Assembly (NCBI GenBank): GCA_029964075.1 | Contig: CM057138.1 | Coordinates: 10,968,932 to 11,032,931 of the forward strand | DNA: 64,000 nucleotides | Direction of reading: 5' to 3' | DNA from: Patiria pectinifera | Taxonomy: Eukaryota; Echinodermata; Asteroidea; Valvatida; Asterinidae | Part shown: positions 34,490-44,584 of the stretch, in pieces | Position numbering within the stretch: the first letter of the stretch is position 1 | Layout: each line of letters opens with the position of its first letter | Translations under genes and position numbers: made by a program | Notes under the pieces: generated by a model | Database searches by the model: none | What the model was told of the DNA's origin: nothing | The model's input: the letters and a program-made list of their open reading frames with translations, nothing else

Positions 34490-35002
34490 CTAATAAACAT
34501 AGATTAAGAATGATGTCATCAGTATTATTAGCAAAGGGAAGCTTGCTTCCCCTCTAACTGTAATAAGTTTCATCGATAAGAATGATGTCATCAGTATTAT
34601 TAGCAAAAGGAAGCTTGCTTCCCCTCTAACTGTAATAAGTTTCATCGATAAGAATGATGTCATCAGTATTATTAGCAAAGGGAAGCTTGCTTCCCCTCTA
34701 ACTGTAATAAGTTTCATCGATAAGAATGATGTCATCAGTATTATTAGCAAAAGGAAGCTTGCTTCCCCTCTAACTGTAATAAGTTTCATCGATAAGAATG
34801 ATGTCATCAGTATTATTAGCAAAGGGAAGCATACTTCTCCTCTAACTGTAATAAGTTTCATCGATAAGAATGATGTCATCAGTATTATTAGCAAAGGGAA
34901 GCTTGCTTCCCCTCTAACTGTAATAAGTTTCATCGATAAGAATGATGTCATCAGTATTATTAGCAAAGGGAAGCATACTTCTCCTCTCGAGGTCAATGAC
35001 AT
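34490..35002 (-). CDS. Possible repeat-encoded hydrophobic protein
   Basis: The minus strand of the 72-bp array is open for 170 codons, with a 24-residue unit (MKLITVRGEASFPLLIILMT then SFLS) repeated about six times. Since 72 is divisible by three, one open unit makes the whole array open, so this may be chance. Each unit would be a basic segment plus a hydrophobic stretch, like a membrane helix. No homolog known to me. Confidence 0.25.
   Translation of the reverse strand: MSLTSRGEVCFPLLIILMTSFLSMKLITVRGEASFPLLIILMTSFLSMKLITVRGEVCFPLLIILMTSFLSMKLITVRGEASFLLLIILMTSFLSMKLITVRGEASFPLLIILMTSFLSMKLITVRGEASFLLLIILMTSFLSMKLITVRGEASFPLLIILMTSFLIYVY
34506..34993. repeat. 72-bp tandem array inside the Polinton left end
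   Basis: Units start at 34506, 34578, 34650, 34722, 34794, 34866 and 34938, exactly 72 bases apart. Each has aagaatgatgtcatcag, a small hairpin (GGGAAGC-TT-GCTTCCC in most units) and ttcatcgat. Units 5 and 7 share a variant centre (aagcatacttctcc). There is no counterpart at the right end. Confidence 0.95.
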
Positions 35003-35031
35003 CTAGACATTGTGTTAAAAAATCAAACTAC

Positions 35032-35505
35032 CTATGTACGAGGACCACAGTGATTGCAATCGCATTGAAATCTGTGTGTCCATTTTTCACCTGTAGTTGT
35101 GTCTATGCTAAAGATATTTACTATATGCGTTTTGTTTTTTTGAAAAAAAGTTAAGGGAAGGCGGCAGTGAAGTAATTGGGGATAAATAAGTACCAGATCG
35201 TAAAATTTTCTCAATACCCTAGCCCACCTTTTTCCAATGCCACAATTGTTTTTCAACCATGAATCGAAGTTCGGCGAAAGTACCCTCCCCTTTTTTTTTA
35301 TCCTTTTGAAATGTTTTAAAAGAAACTTCCAACCAATGCCCAAACCTTGCTGCGTTTAACAGAGCCCTGTTTTCCCCTGTTTGTATATTTCATCACAGTC
35401 CTTTAAGCATTTTTCTAAATAACTTAATCTATAACGTTGATCTACCGTTACTTCTGGAATATCCCCATTTTCTTGCTGCCGCCGTGGTTTATAACTATTC
35501 GTCAT
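35032..35505 (-). pseudogene. Polinton small gene with WLxxNxGIGxR-type helix, frameshifted
   Basis: Starts at the ATG at 35505. The frame changes near 35380 (run agggg/aaaac) and again near 35290 (a run of nine T on the plus strand). The last segment has FDSWLKNNCGIGKRWARVL, like the helix-turn-helix motif of DUF3102-type phage proteins, and the middle segment has a matching LNAARFGHWLEV helix. Function unknown; DNA binding is a guess from the motif. Confidence 0.45.
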
Positions 35506-35528
35506 TTTGTTATAGATTTCATGGTAAT

Positions 35529-36300
35529 TTACAGCTTTTTTTTTGGTACTGGAGGCTGCTCATCTTCAGGTTCATGTATTTCTAAAATGGGGAGTGGTGG
35601 TGGACTACGAAAACGGCGCTGAAGGGCTTCAACGTCATCCTTAAACTGTGGAGTCGCGGCCATCAGTCCTTTTACCTGTGCTAATATCTGTAGACACTGA
35701 GCGAACCCCGCAACACACCAGTCGCTGAACGAGGAAACGATTTCGTTTGCCTCGTTCAGACCCTCCTCAACGTGAGTCATCTCAATGGTCTGCCGTGGAA
35801 TCTCCATAGTGTTTCTAAAAAGAGAGAGAACAAAAAAATAATAATAAATAAAGTGGCATATATATATTTTCATCCTTTTTATGAAATGGTAATTTTGATG
35901 TAGTATTTGGACAAACTTTTGTTACAAATAGTAGTCATGATTGCTTTTGTATCAGAAAAATACAAATACTAAAAAGTTGAAAGTTATTTACAAAAAAAAT
36001 GTTATGTGCTTTGCAACTGCTCATATCCTTCCTCAAAAATCTAGTCGACATGCATTTGTGTGATAGTGCCCTCCAGGGTTGAAATTGTAAAAGGTTGTTG
36101 TGTGGAACGTGAGTCTTGTACGCGCTACTGCAAAATTGTGTCGTTTACTTCCGATTATTGTGAGTACCTTTCATACAATTTACGGGTAATATACCACACT
36201 AGTCAAGGGTGAATATTTATGTTTACCTTTTGATGGTGCAGACAACTTGTTTAGATTGCTGGATTTCACGTTGTGTCTCGATCGATTCCTCTTTTAGGAT
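35529..36300 (-). CDS. Polinton coiled-coil protein, apparently spliced
   Basis: The 3' exon (35529-35814) encodes 92 residues from the ATG at 35807, with an alpha-helical middle (VEEGLNEANEIVSSFSDW) and a Pro-rich basic tail. It is preceded by a strong acceptor (ctctctctttttag). An upstream exon 36227-36300 (acceptor ttttttcag, donor GTAAAC) joins in frame and extends the helix (EESIETQREIQQSKQ) across a 412-base intron. No ATG is in that exon, so either another exon exists or translation starts at 35807. No family recognised. Confidence 0.5.
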
Positions 36301-36593
36301 CTGAAAAAATAATAATGATTTATACAGTTAAAAGTTCACTTAAAAACTTTGTTACGTGCTGTACAGCTCCCTCGCATACTTTTATTAAAAATTCTAGTAA
36401 AAACCATAGCTTATAGTTTACCTTTTCAGTGGGGTTGCTTGATTAAAACAAGTGTAGATATTACTGCAGTTGTTGATGCTGCTAGGCTGATGAAAGTCTA
36501 TCTGCTGGGTAGAATGTCTGTTGAATGGCAGGGCTTTTCATTTGTCTACTTATATAACCAAAAATGATTAGTCATGATCATAGTGTTTCGTAA

Positions 36594-36641
36594 GTGGTGG
36601 AAATTTTGGAAATCTCTAGAAAATTCCAAAATTTCCACCAC
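36594..36641. repeat. Long hairpin 1, Polinton intergenic
   Basis: Perfect 18-base arms GTGGTGGAAATTTTGGAA (36594-36611) and its inverse (36624-36641), 12-base loop, with further partial pairing outside (gtgtttc/gaaaca). Confidence 0.85.
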
Positions 36642-36717
36642 TATGAAACAATGTGATGACCAATTATGACTGATCAGTTTAATAGAACTGGGGTTTACAC
36701 AACACACAATTGTGCAA

Positions 36718-36765
36718 TGGGAATTTTCCAGTACAATTGTGCGTAATTGTACTGGGAAATTCCCA
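36718..36765. repeat. Long hairpin 2, Polinton intergenic
   Basis: 21-base arms at 36718-36738 and 36745-36765 with one mismatch and a 6-base loop. Arms contain CCAGTACAATT. It lies 77 bases from hairpin 1 and 250 bases before the polymerase start. Confidence 0.85.
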
Positions 36766-37011
36766 TTTCAAGCATGATAGATTTTGTACGGTCAAGGCCG
36801 TTCAAAATCTATTCATATGCATTCTCATGCACTCTCGAAGAGTGTCAACTCACTTCCAATGTACATGTACTTGTAATTCAAAGTTGGCCCTCTTTATTCC
36901 CGAGTCTAATTTTGATGTCAGTGGATAAACATTTTGGATTTATTCAAAAAATTAAATAAAAAAATATTATCTAGTCCATATTTGAATAGATAATATCTAT
37001 ATATATATTAA

Positions 37012-40000
37012 ATGGAGACCAACTCAAAACCATCACCTAAAGGCTATTCGCGGTGGGTCAAGGCTGCATTGAAGAGTTACGTTGATCAAAATAATATAGA
37101 GATCGATGAACGAGAAAATTATACTCGTCGAGACTATATTCAAGCCATAAGGGCTGAAGAGAGTAAATTTAAAAACTTGAGAAAAAGACACTACATGAGC
37201 TCAAACAGATTGTAGACGAACACAATCTAGAATACGTACCGACTGGTTATAATGGTCGATTTTTGAAAAAGATTTACTCTCAGCGATCAAGAGATTTAAA
37301 TCTCCCGAAGATTTTCAAGAGGCTGACTTCAGAGGTACGAGAAGGTTTAGAAATAACTTTCGAAACTGGGAACTGATTCCGAGACAGTTTAATAATGACG
37401 TTGAACTGTTTTTCGCACTCACGAGCGACAGATCGAAAGCAAAGTCGTATCAGAACTGAGAGAACTCACTAACATTAAGGTTCAGATTGCGATTACAGTG
37501 AGATACGTTAAAAATGTACCTGATGGAGAACGGGTGACTGCTGAATTTACCTTTATCAGTAACAATGTGGTTATTTTGAGGGAGAGTCAGGTAAAGCAAA
37601 TTCTTAAAGAAGCGATCGATCAAGTAAAAGAAAAACACGCGAGTCATACAAATCGAGGATCAGGTTGGGTAGTCGATAAAATACTCGCGTTTTACATTAA
37701 CGTAAACCGTTATGCTCAAGCAGGAGGTAGTTCTTACATAGAGCTACCCGACTATCTCAAAAATAAAAGGCGATTATCAACGTACAAAACAAAGACAACG
37801 AATGTTTGAGATGGTGTTTGAGGGCCGCTCTTGGTAAATATTTGGACAAAGTAAAACAGCGAATCGAAAACAACCCAAAATATCAGGTCCATGAAGAGAG
37901 AACTACGATATACAACACGAACGATGGATTGAAATTCGAAAATATAGACTTTCCCACACCAGTGGATCAAATGTCTAGGGTAGAAAGACAAAATAATCTG
38001 TCAATAAATGTTTTTGGTTATACTGAACAAGATAACATACATGTATTGGCATTATCTAAAAACACAGATCCTACCGTTGAGGCTATCGATCTGTTGTTGT
38101 TTTCAACGGTGATAAGAGTCACTACTGTTGGATAAAACAATTTTCTAGATTATTTTATACTGTAACGGCAGATCGACACAAGAAATATTTTTGTAGAAGA
38201 TGTCTGTCACACTACGGAACGCAAGAAAAACTAGACAGACACAAACAAGATTGTGAGGGAATAGACAAACCTCCGTCTAAAATCGTTTTTCCCGAGAACA
38301 ACGTATTAAAATTTAAAAACCACAGATTTGCACAGGACGCACCATTTGTCATTTACGCCGACTTTGAATCGGTACTAGAAAAACTCAGCACGATAAAAAG
38401 TAAAACACGCAAAGACAAACATTCACAAAGCAAGCGGTTATTCGTTGGTAGTCGTTAGATGTGATGGTGAAAATATGTATGGAGAAACTTACAGGGGCAA
38501 AGACGCCACAACTAAGTTTGTAGAGCAGATGTTACAATTACAACGAGATATTAATTGCATATTTGCTAATCCCATACCCATGGAATTTACTGAGCGAGAT
38601 AAAAACATCACGAAAAAACAAACACGTGTTGGATTTGCGAGAAACCAATTTATCCCAATTACTCGAGCAACTGTCAATGCCAGAAACCCAAAAACCAAAA
38701 ACAGAAAAACAAATAAAAGAACATCAGTACGAAAACAAAAATGGATTTATCGAGTCTAAATGTCTCGAATGCAAAAGAAAATCAACAAATTTAGAAAGGT
38801 GAGAGATCACTGCCACGTCACGGGTAGATATAGAGGTGCCGCGCACGCCTACTGTAACACCAAGCTACGTGTTAAACCCGGTTGTACTACGATACCGGTC
38901 ATATTACACAATTTACAAAATTACGACGCGCATTTGATCATGCAAGGCATTTCTGTTTGCAAAGGTAAAATAAACTGTATCCCTAGAAATTCAGAAAAGT
39001 ACATTTCGTTTTCAATCGGAAATCTACGATTTATAGACTCGTTCAATTTTATGGCGTCATCGCTTGACAACTTAGTCAAAGCTTGTCCAAAAGAGTCGTT
39101 TACTTTACTGAGAAAACATTTTAAAAATTCGCCAGAGAGTTTAGACCTTTTACTACAAAAAGGAGTTTACCCTTACGAATATATGGACTCGTTTGATAAA
39201 TTTGAAGAGACCAGTCTACCACCAATCGAAAAGTTTTACAGCAGTCTAAAAGACGAAGGGATATCGCGAGAAGACTATGACAGAGCTCGGCGAGTGTGGA
39301 AAGAGTTTAAGGTAAAAAAACTTGGGCGAATATCACGACTTGTACGTGACTACCGACACGTTTTTACTAGCCGGCGTGTTTGAGAATTTTAGACGCGTGT
39401 GTAAAAAGAATTATAAGTTAGATCCGGCTAATTATTTCACCGCACCCGGGTTATCGTGGGATGCACTGTTAAAACATTCTCAGATAGAACTCGAACTATT
39501 GCAAGACGTAGACAAACATTTATTTTCGAGAGAGCAAAACGAGGAGGCATGTCGAGCGTCGGTAGCGCGAGATATCACAAAGCAAACAATAAATATCTGC
39601 CCGACCACGATCCGGATAAACCAACGAGTTACGTGACCTATCTAGACGCTAATAACCTATACGGTTGGGCTATGAGCCAGTACTTGCCATACAAAGATTT
39701 TAAGTGGTTAAAGCCTAAGGAATTTAATACCGAGTATATCATGTCGATTGATAAAACGTCAGATACGGGTTATTTTTAGAGGTGGACCTCGATTACCCAG
39801 CCGCTCTTCACGATTGGCACAACGATTACCCGCTAGCGCCAGAAAACATAATCATACCACAAGAATGGATGTCTGATTATCAAAACGAATTATTGGATAC
39901 CGAGCCTAGTAGCAAAGTACCCAAATTAACCGGCACGCTAAAACCCAAACGCAAGTACGTTTTGCACTACATCACTTTACAGCTTTATATCGAGCTCGGA

Positions 40001-40909
40001 TTAAAACTCAAAAAAGTACATCGCGTCTTAGGGTTTAAACAGAAGCCTTGGATGAAGTCGTACATCGATAAAAACACTCAACTCAGAACTAAAGCAACTT
40101 TTAACTTTGAAAAAGATTTTTTTAAACTCATGAATAATAGCGTTTTTGGAAAAACGATGGAAGACGTTAGAAATAGAATGGACGCAAAGTTACTCAGAGA
40201 GGATGAGCATAAAAGATACAAAATGATAGTGTCTAAACCAAACTACAAACAGACATCGATCTTTAAAGAATGCGAGTTGTCATTTGTCGAAATGTATAAG
40301 ACTAAAACCGTGTTAAACAAACCGATCTACTGCGGAGTGAGTATATTAGATCTCTCAAAGACGCTGATGTACGATTTTTATTATAATCGAATGAAAGTGA
40401 CGTATGGAGACCGAGTCAGATTACTGTATACGGACACGGACAGTTTACTCTTAAGCGTCTACACGGACGACGTATACAAAGATATGCAGCAAAACGGGCA
40501 ACAATACGACCTTTCGAATTATCCGACGGATCATCCTTTGTACGATCCAACCAATAAGAAAGTGATCGGTAAATTTAAAGACGAGTTTGGAGGTAAAATA
40601 ATCAAAGAAGTTGTTTGTATAAGACCTAAAATGTACTCGATTTTAACCGCTGACATCAACTTGAAAAAAGCCAAGGGAGTCACAAAATCGGTCACCTCTA
40701 AGAAATTAAAACACCGACACTATTACAACTGCATCTTAAACAAGAAATCTCATTACGAAACCATGACTCACATTAGATCGGAAAATCACATCCTTTACAC
40801 CGTATCTCAAAATAAACTATCGTTGAGTCCGTTGGACACAAAGAGGTACATTTTACCGGATGGAATACACACGCTCGCTTATGGTCACCGTAATCTAGAT
40901 ATTAATTAG
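37012..40909 (+). pseudogene. POLB: Protein-primed DNA polymerase B (pPolB), frameshifted
   Basis: Replicative polymerase of Polintons, which start synthesis from a terminal protein. Segments in changing frames: 37012-37215, to about 37440, 37498-37809, 37806-38135, about 38110-38458, 38445-38650, 38760-39383, 39322-39550, 39540-39779, 39782-40909. Seen: ExoI FVIYADFES (about 38347), a zinc-finger-like C-x2-C/H-x4-C stretch before it, an HNH-like DHCHVTGRYRGAAH segment (38807), ExoII HNLQNYDAHLI, motif A YLDANNLYGWA, motif B NNSVFGKTMEDVRNR and motif C YTDTDSL. At least eight frame changes, some in homopolymers (A7 at 39313; T5 at 39772), so decay and sequencing error cannot be separated. All catalytic motifs survive as local sequence. 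Confidence 0.9.
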
Positions 40910-40937
40910 GCGGTAATTGCGTGTCCTCGGGTACGAC

Positions 40938-41902
40938 TTAAAGCTCTTGTCTCACAAAACTCCTTTTTGGGCCGTCTTGCAGGTAATAAAGAGTAGGACC
41001 CGTCGTGACTTTTTTACCTTCAATCATTTTAAATTGACTCGTTCTTTTTTCCACGTTGAAGATGTCTACGCTCCAAATGGGATCCGTGGCTCTTTTCGCA
41101 GTCCCACCCTCTTGCTCACCCGGGTAATATAAATATCTAACCATAGCGTCTTGCGGTAATAGTTGCTCTTTTGTTTTAACGGGGTTAGCCGGCGATTGCC
41201 GGACCTGTTTTAGTTTAACCGCCTCTGACGGCGCTTTAGCTATTAATCTCGTCGTTTCATCGTTTATAGCTTTGATCACGCTGGGTAATCGCTCGACCCA
41301 TTGCGTGTTTCTACTCTCGGGATTTAACATTTCTTGAGCGTACTGATGACCAAACAGTCTCTCGGCTAGCGTTCGATTAAATCTTTCTACGATACCCTGC
41401 GATCGGTGGTTTCCGGGTTCGCCGACGATAATCTCGACGTTTTTTGAGGCCATCCATTTTTAAAAGCGCCTTTAAATTCGGTACCGGCGTCTACTCTCAA
41501 CGTTTTAGGGTAACTCAAAGGCGACCTCGCGTAAATCTTGACGATAGCATCTCGCGTGGAATCTGCCGTTTTAGAAACCAAAGGTTCTGCTTCGTGGTAT
41601 CGACTCGCAACGTCGACAACCGTCAAAGCGTATTTATAAGTCTTGCGTTTTACTTTATCCCAGGGTAGGTATAGCACATCCATTTGGTGAAAGTCGTTTG
41701 GTGTTTCAAACTCTCGTGATGTACTCGTAGGCCTGGGTACATACGCAGGACCCGGTAGATAAATTTGCCATATCGCTGTTTTTTTAAGCCAATCTCTGAT
41801 TACCTTTTTATCGATTTTTGTTTTATCGTGTAAATGGTCGACGGCACTTTCACCTCTCCAATAACCGCTCGGGCTATAATACAGTTTAGATAATGTTTGC
41901 AT
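40938..41902 (-). pseudogene. INT: Retroviral-type (DDE) integrase, one frameshift
   Basis: Inserts the Polinton DNA. Two overlapping frames: 41902-41387 (N-terminal and most of the core) and 41453-40938 (rest of the core and C-terminal domain). Core residues: D in HQMDVLYLPW, D in RVDAGTEFKG, E in RSQGIVERFNRTLAERLF; all three are present but the frame breaks near 41440 between the second D and E. The C-terminal segment (PIWSVDIFNVEKRT) resembles the chromodomain-like tail of these integrases. Divergent from the next gene with only 31 bases between start codons. Confidence 0.9.
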
Positions 41903-41933
41903 ATTATTTAATATAAAAGACGTTTATAATAAT
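41903..41933. promoter_or_regulatory. 31-bp divergent promoter, integrase / 140-aa gene
   Basis: The whole intergenic space between two opposite ATGs. Contains TTTAATATAAAAGAC on the plus strand and TTATAAACG on the minus strand, i.e. a TATA-like element for each direction. Confidence 0.55.
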
Positions 41934-42356
41934 ATGGCTAGCGTTGCTATGATGTTAGGAGGCGCGATCGTCAACGCCTTAGCTTTTACGGGTTCAAACT
42001 TTTTATTTTCAAATCTGAAACAGAGTGACGAGGAGCGTAAGAGACACGATTTAGCGATAGAACAACTCTCAGCCGCCAAAGATAAGTGGCAACGAGAACG
42101 AACGAAATATCTAGATTTTCTAAACGAACGTATCAGAAAACAAAATGCTTCTAAAGAAACATTTTCTAACGTAGACCGAGCGTTGCGTTACTACAACGAG
42201 GTGAGTGGTCAATCTACCGAACTACCCGTAGGACTGCAACGCGAACCCAAACTCGAAGATTTCTACGAGCCTAGCGACCAACAAATAGAAAAAGAACTGG
42301 TGTTTATCGCGGGAGGAACGCTATTGGTGGGCTTCTTGGCTTACAAATATCTTTAA
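41934..42356 (+). CDS. Conserved Polinton membrane/coiled-coil protein
   Basis: 140 residues, intact. N-terminal hydrophobic segment (MMLGGAIVNALAFTGSNFLF), a charged helical middle likely to form a coiled coil (about 30-75), and a C-terminal membrane helix (VFIAGGTLLVGFLAYKYL). A protein of this layout accompanies many animal Polintons; role unknown, possibly a virion membrane or scaffold protein. The stop is 22 bases before the capsid gene. Confidence 0.75.
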   Translation: MASVAMMLGGAIVNALAFTGSNFLFSNLKQSDEERKRHDLAIEQLSAAKDKWQRERTKYLDFLNERIRKQNASKETFSNVDRALRYYNEVSGQSTELPVGLQREPKLEDFYEPSDQQIEKELVFIAGGTLLVGFLAYKYL

Positions 42357-42378
42357 ATTTAAAACTCGTATAAATAAA

Positions 42379-43647
42379 ATGAATGCATATGGAAAAAAGC
42401 TCAATCCCAGCAGACTATTAAAAATACCCAGATCTATCAAGGGTGAGAGAAAAGAGGTGGTCATTACCCACAATCCCAGTAGTATATCGGCGGGGCAAAC
42501 GCTGAGGGTCAAGTTTCCTCAATTGGGTGTAGACGACGTGATCGTACCCGGCACTTGTAAACTAGCTTTCAATTTAGAACTCGAAGGTGGAAGCGACAAC
42601 AATAGAACTATTTTTGGCAATTTAGCCAGAAATTTAGTCAGCGAAATCAGCGTCAGGCTTCAAGGTCACGAAATTGTGAGTTATCGTCACGCCGACGTGT
42701 ATCACAACTTTAAAGACAATTGGACCAACAGCTCGACGACTCGAAACATGGCGTACTCGGGCATAGAAAAAGAAAATGTGTCTAAACTAAGAACTGGGGC
42801 TGAAGATGCTAACGCGGGCGCCAACAACGGTAAGGATCAAGCTATCGCGGATGCCTATGGTAACAGATATTGTATTCCCCTAGACATTGACATACTCACT
42901 TCGCATCACCCTTTTTACCCCAGCGGTTTAAAACAACCTCTGACGTACGAGATAAAGTTTAACGATCACGATAAAGTAGTCAACAGTTCAGATACGGCGG
43001 CGATGTATTCTATCTCAGACTTGTCTCTCGAATACGAAGTGGTGACCAACAGAGACCTAGCTATCACTATCAGGAATAAACACAAGGGGTTAATGCAATA
43101 TCTGTTTGATAAAAGCCACTCGCTAGAAGTTAGATCCGTCAACAAATCGGACACGCTTTGGAACGTCAGCGTTAATCAACCCATCAGGAGTCTCAAGGGT
43201 ATTTTGTTTTTGTTTAAAGATCCCGCTGTCAAGAATCCGCAGCGATTTTACAATCCAAAAATAACCAAAACATCGGTGACCGTAGAAGGTAAACCCAATC
43301 AACTCTACAGTCAAGGAATGTTTCAGTATCAACACTGGAATGAAATCAACAAGTTCTTTGGAGACAGCGATACCGAAAGCGGGCGCGGAGTAGCTAAAGA
43401 CTTAAATTTGACGGGTTTTGACCTTGGAGACTACCTAAAAGACAAGTACGGTCTGTGGCTCGATTTTAGAAGTAACGACGACAATTCCGCTCACGGATCC
43501 GGTAGGAAACTCGGAGACGGAGGAGGCATCAACATTCAATTTAACAGAGAAGCCGAAGGTCAAGGTGACCTCACGATGTACGTATTTTTAGTCATGGATG
43601 CTCAATTGAACTTGGAAGACGGAAATTTTAAATCTCTGTTAAGTTAA
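42379..43647 (+). CDS. MCP: Probable major capsid protein
   Basis: 422 residues, intact. The start MNAYGKKL, the segments VVITHNPSSI, DDVIVPGTCKLAF, ADAYGNRYCIPLDIDIL, KPNQLYSQGMFQY and LWLDFRS match the conserved capsid family of Polintons and adintoviruses as I know it. Such capsid proteins have the double jelly-roll fold and form the icosahedral shell. Directly followed by the ATPase gene (1 base apart), the usual capsid-ATPase pairing. Whether it is the major or a second capsid protein should be settled by structure prediction. No breaks, unlike its neighbours. Confidence 0.8.
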   Translation: MNAYGKKLNPSRLLKIPRSIKGERKEVVITHNPSSISAGQTLRVKFPQLGVDDVIVPGTCKLAFNLELEGGSDNNRTIFGNLARNLVSEISVRLQGHEIVSYRHADVYHNFKDNWTNSSTTRNMAYSGIEKENVSKLRTGAEDANAGANNGKDQAIADAYGNRYCIPLDIDILTSHHPFYPSGLKQPLTYEIKFNDHDKVVNSSDTAAMYSISDLSLEYEVVTNRDLAITIRNKHKGLMQYLFDKSHSLEVRSVNKSDTLWNVSVNQPIRSLKGILFLFKDPAVKNPQRFYNPKITKTSVTVEGKPNQLYSQGMFQYQHWNEINKFFGDSDTESGRGVAKDLNLTGFDLGDYLKDKYGLWLDFRSNDDNSAHGSGRKLGDGGGINIQFNREAEGQGDLTMYVFLVMDAQLNLEDGNFKSLLS

Positions 43648-43648
43648 A

Positions 43649-44252
43649 ATGACACAACCGCATTGCGCTTTAATCGTTGGCAAAACAAATTCGGGCAAAA
43701 CCAAATGGATTTTGGATCTTTTAGAGTCAGACTATAAAAACACATTTGAGGCGATAGTCATCATTTGCCCTACCATATTTAAAAACAAAACGTACATCGA
43801 AAGAAAGTGGATTCAAGCAGATCCCGAGGTATACCTCTGCGATCCGGAATTGTACAAGATGACGCTCAACGAAGCGATCGATTTTACAGGAAAATATTCG
43901 AAGGTGTTGCCACGTTGTTTATCGTGGACGATTGCTCTTCGGATCAAGAGATTAAATATCGTAAAAGACGTGCGCGCTAAGCAAGATGGCATTTAGCGGA
44001 AGACACGTAAATCACAGCTGTTGGTTACTGACCCAAAAGTACAACAGCGTTTTAAAAGATTATAGAGAAAACACGGCTTGGTTGGCATTATTTTACTGCA
44101 AAGATAAAACATCGTTTGATCAAGCGTTAGACGAAAATGACGTCGTACCCATTGAACAACGAGATTATATAAAACGACGTTTGAGAGATGTGAAATATAG
44201 TAAATTGGTCGTATACACCGAACCTCCAGTTAGTTACGAGCTACTTGAGTAG
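43649..44252 (+). pseudogene. ATP: A32-like genome-packaging ATPase, frameshifted
   Basis: FtsK/HerA-class packaging motor ATPase. Frame 1 (43649-43996) has Walker A GKTNSGKT at residues 11-18. The Walker B-like FIVDDC is read in a second frame at about 43917-43937. The C-terminal part (NHSCWLLTQKYNSVLKD) is read in a third frame, 43986-44252. So two frame changes lie between about 43895 and 43985. All motifs are present but not in one frame. Stop codons lie at the start of the 22-bp repeat array. Confidence 0.85.
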
Positions 44253-44355
44253 CTAGTTGAGTAACAATTAATAGCTAGGTGAGTAACAATTAATAGCTAG
44301 GTGAGTAACAATTAATAGCTAGTTGAGTAACAATTAATAGCTAGTTGAGTAGCAA
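44238..44355 (+). repeat. 22-bp tandem repeats after the ATPase gene
   Basis: Four near-perfect units of gagtaacaattaatagctag plus gt/tt (44259-44346), with degenerate units at each end. Each unit carries stops in all three forward frames. Confidence 0.85.
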
Positions 44356-44431
44356 CCTATTTAACAAGCTACACTTGTATTTCAATTTGTTAATCAATAA
44401 ACGTCAACAAAATACATTTTGCTGTTAGTAA

Positions 44432-44584
44432 ATGATAGCAATATTCGAGTATTTGCAGTTTTTGGCTATTATCATCATATCACTTAATCTATCGTTTTAC
44501 ACCTACGAATACCTTTGCTTTTGTAACAAAGTTGCAACAGCTACAACAAAATTAAATTCCTTTCTAATTAAATGGAGGACCTAA
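44432..44584 (+). CDS. Small membrane protein of the Polinton
   Basis: 50 codons, too short for usual ORF cut-offs. N-terminal hydrophobic helix (FLAIIIISLNLSFYTY), then a cysteine-containing turn and basic tail. Its last 13 bases overlap the start of the next gene, as is common in compact viral gene order. No homolog known to me; could be chance. Confidence 0.4.
   Translation: MIAIFEYLQFLAIIIISLNLSFYTYEYLCFCNKVATATTKLNSFLIKWRT

Noticed and set aside
34506-34993. CRISPR-like array
   Set aside because: Units are contiguous 72-bp tandem copies with no unique spacers, in animal DNA.
36430-36560. Further upstream exon of the spliced Polinton gene
   Set aside because: A GTAAAC donor and an acceptor-like site exist, but the phase does not fit the next exon (a stop appears at the junction).
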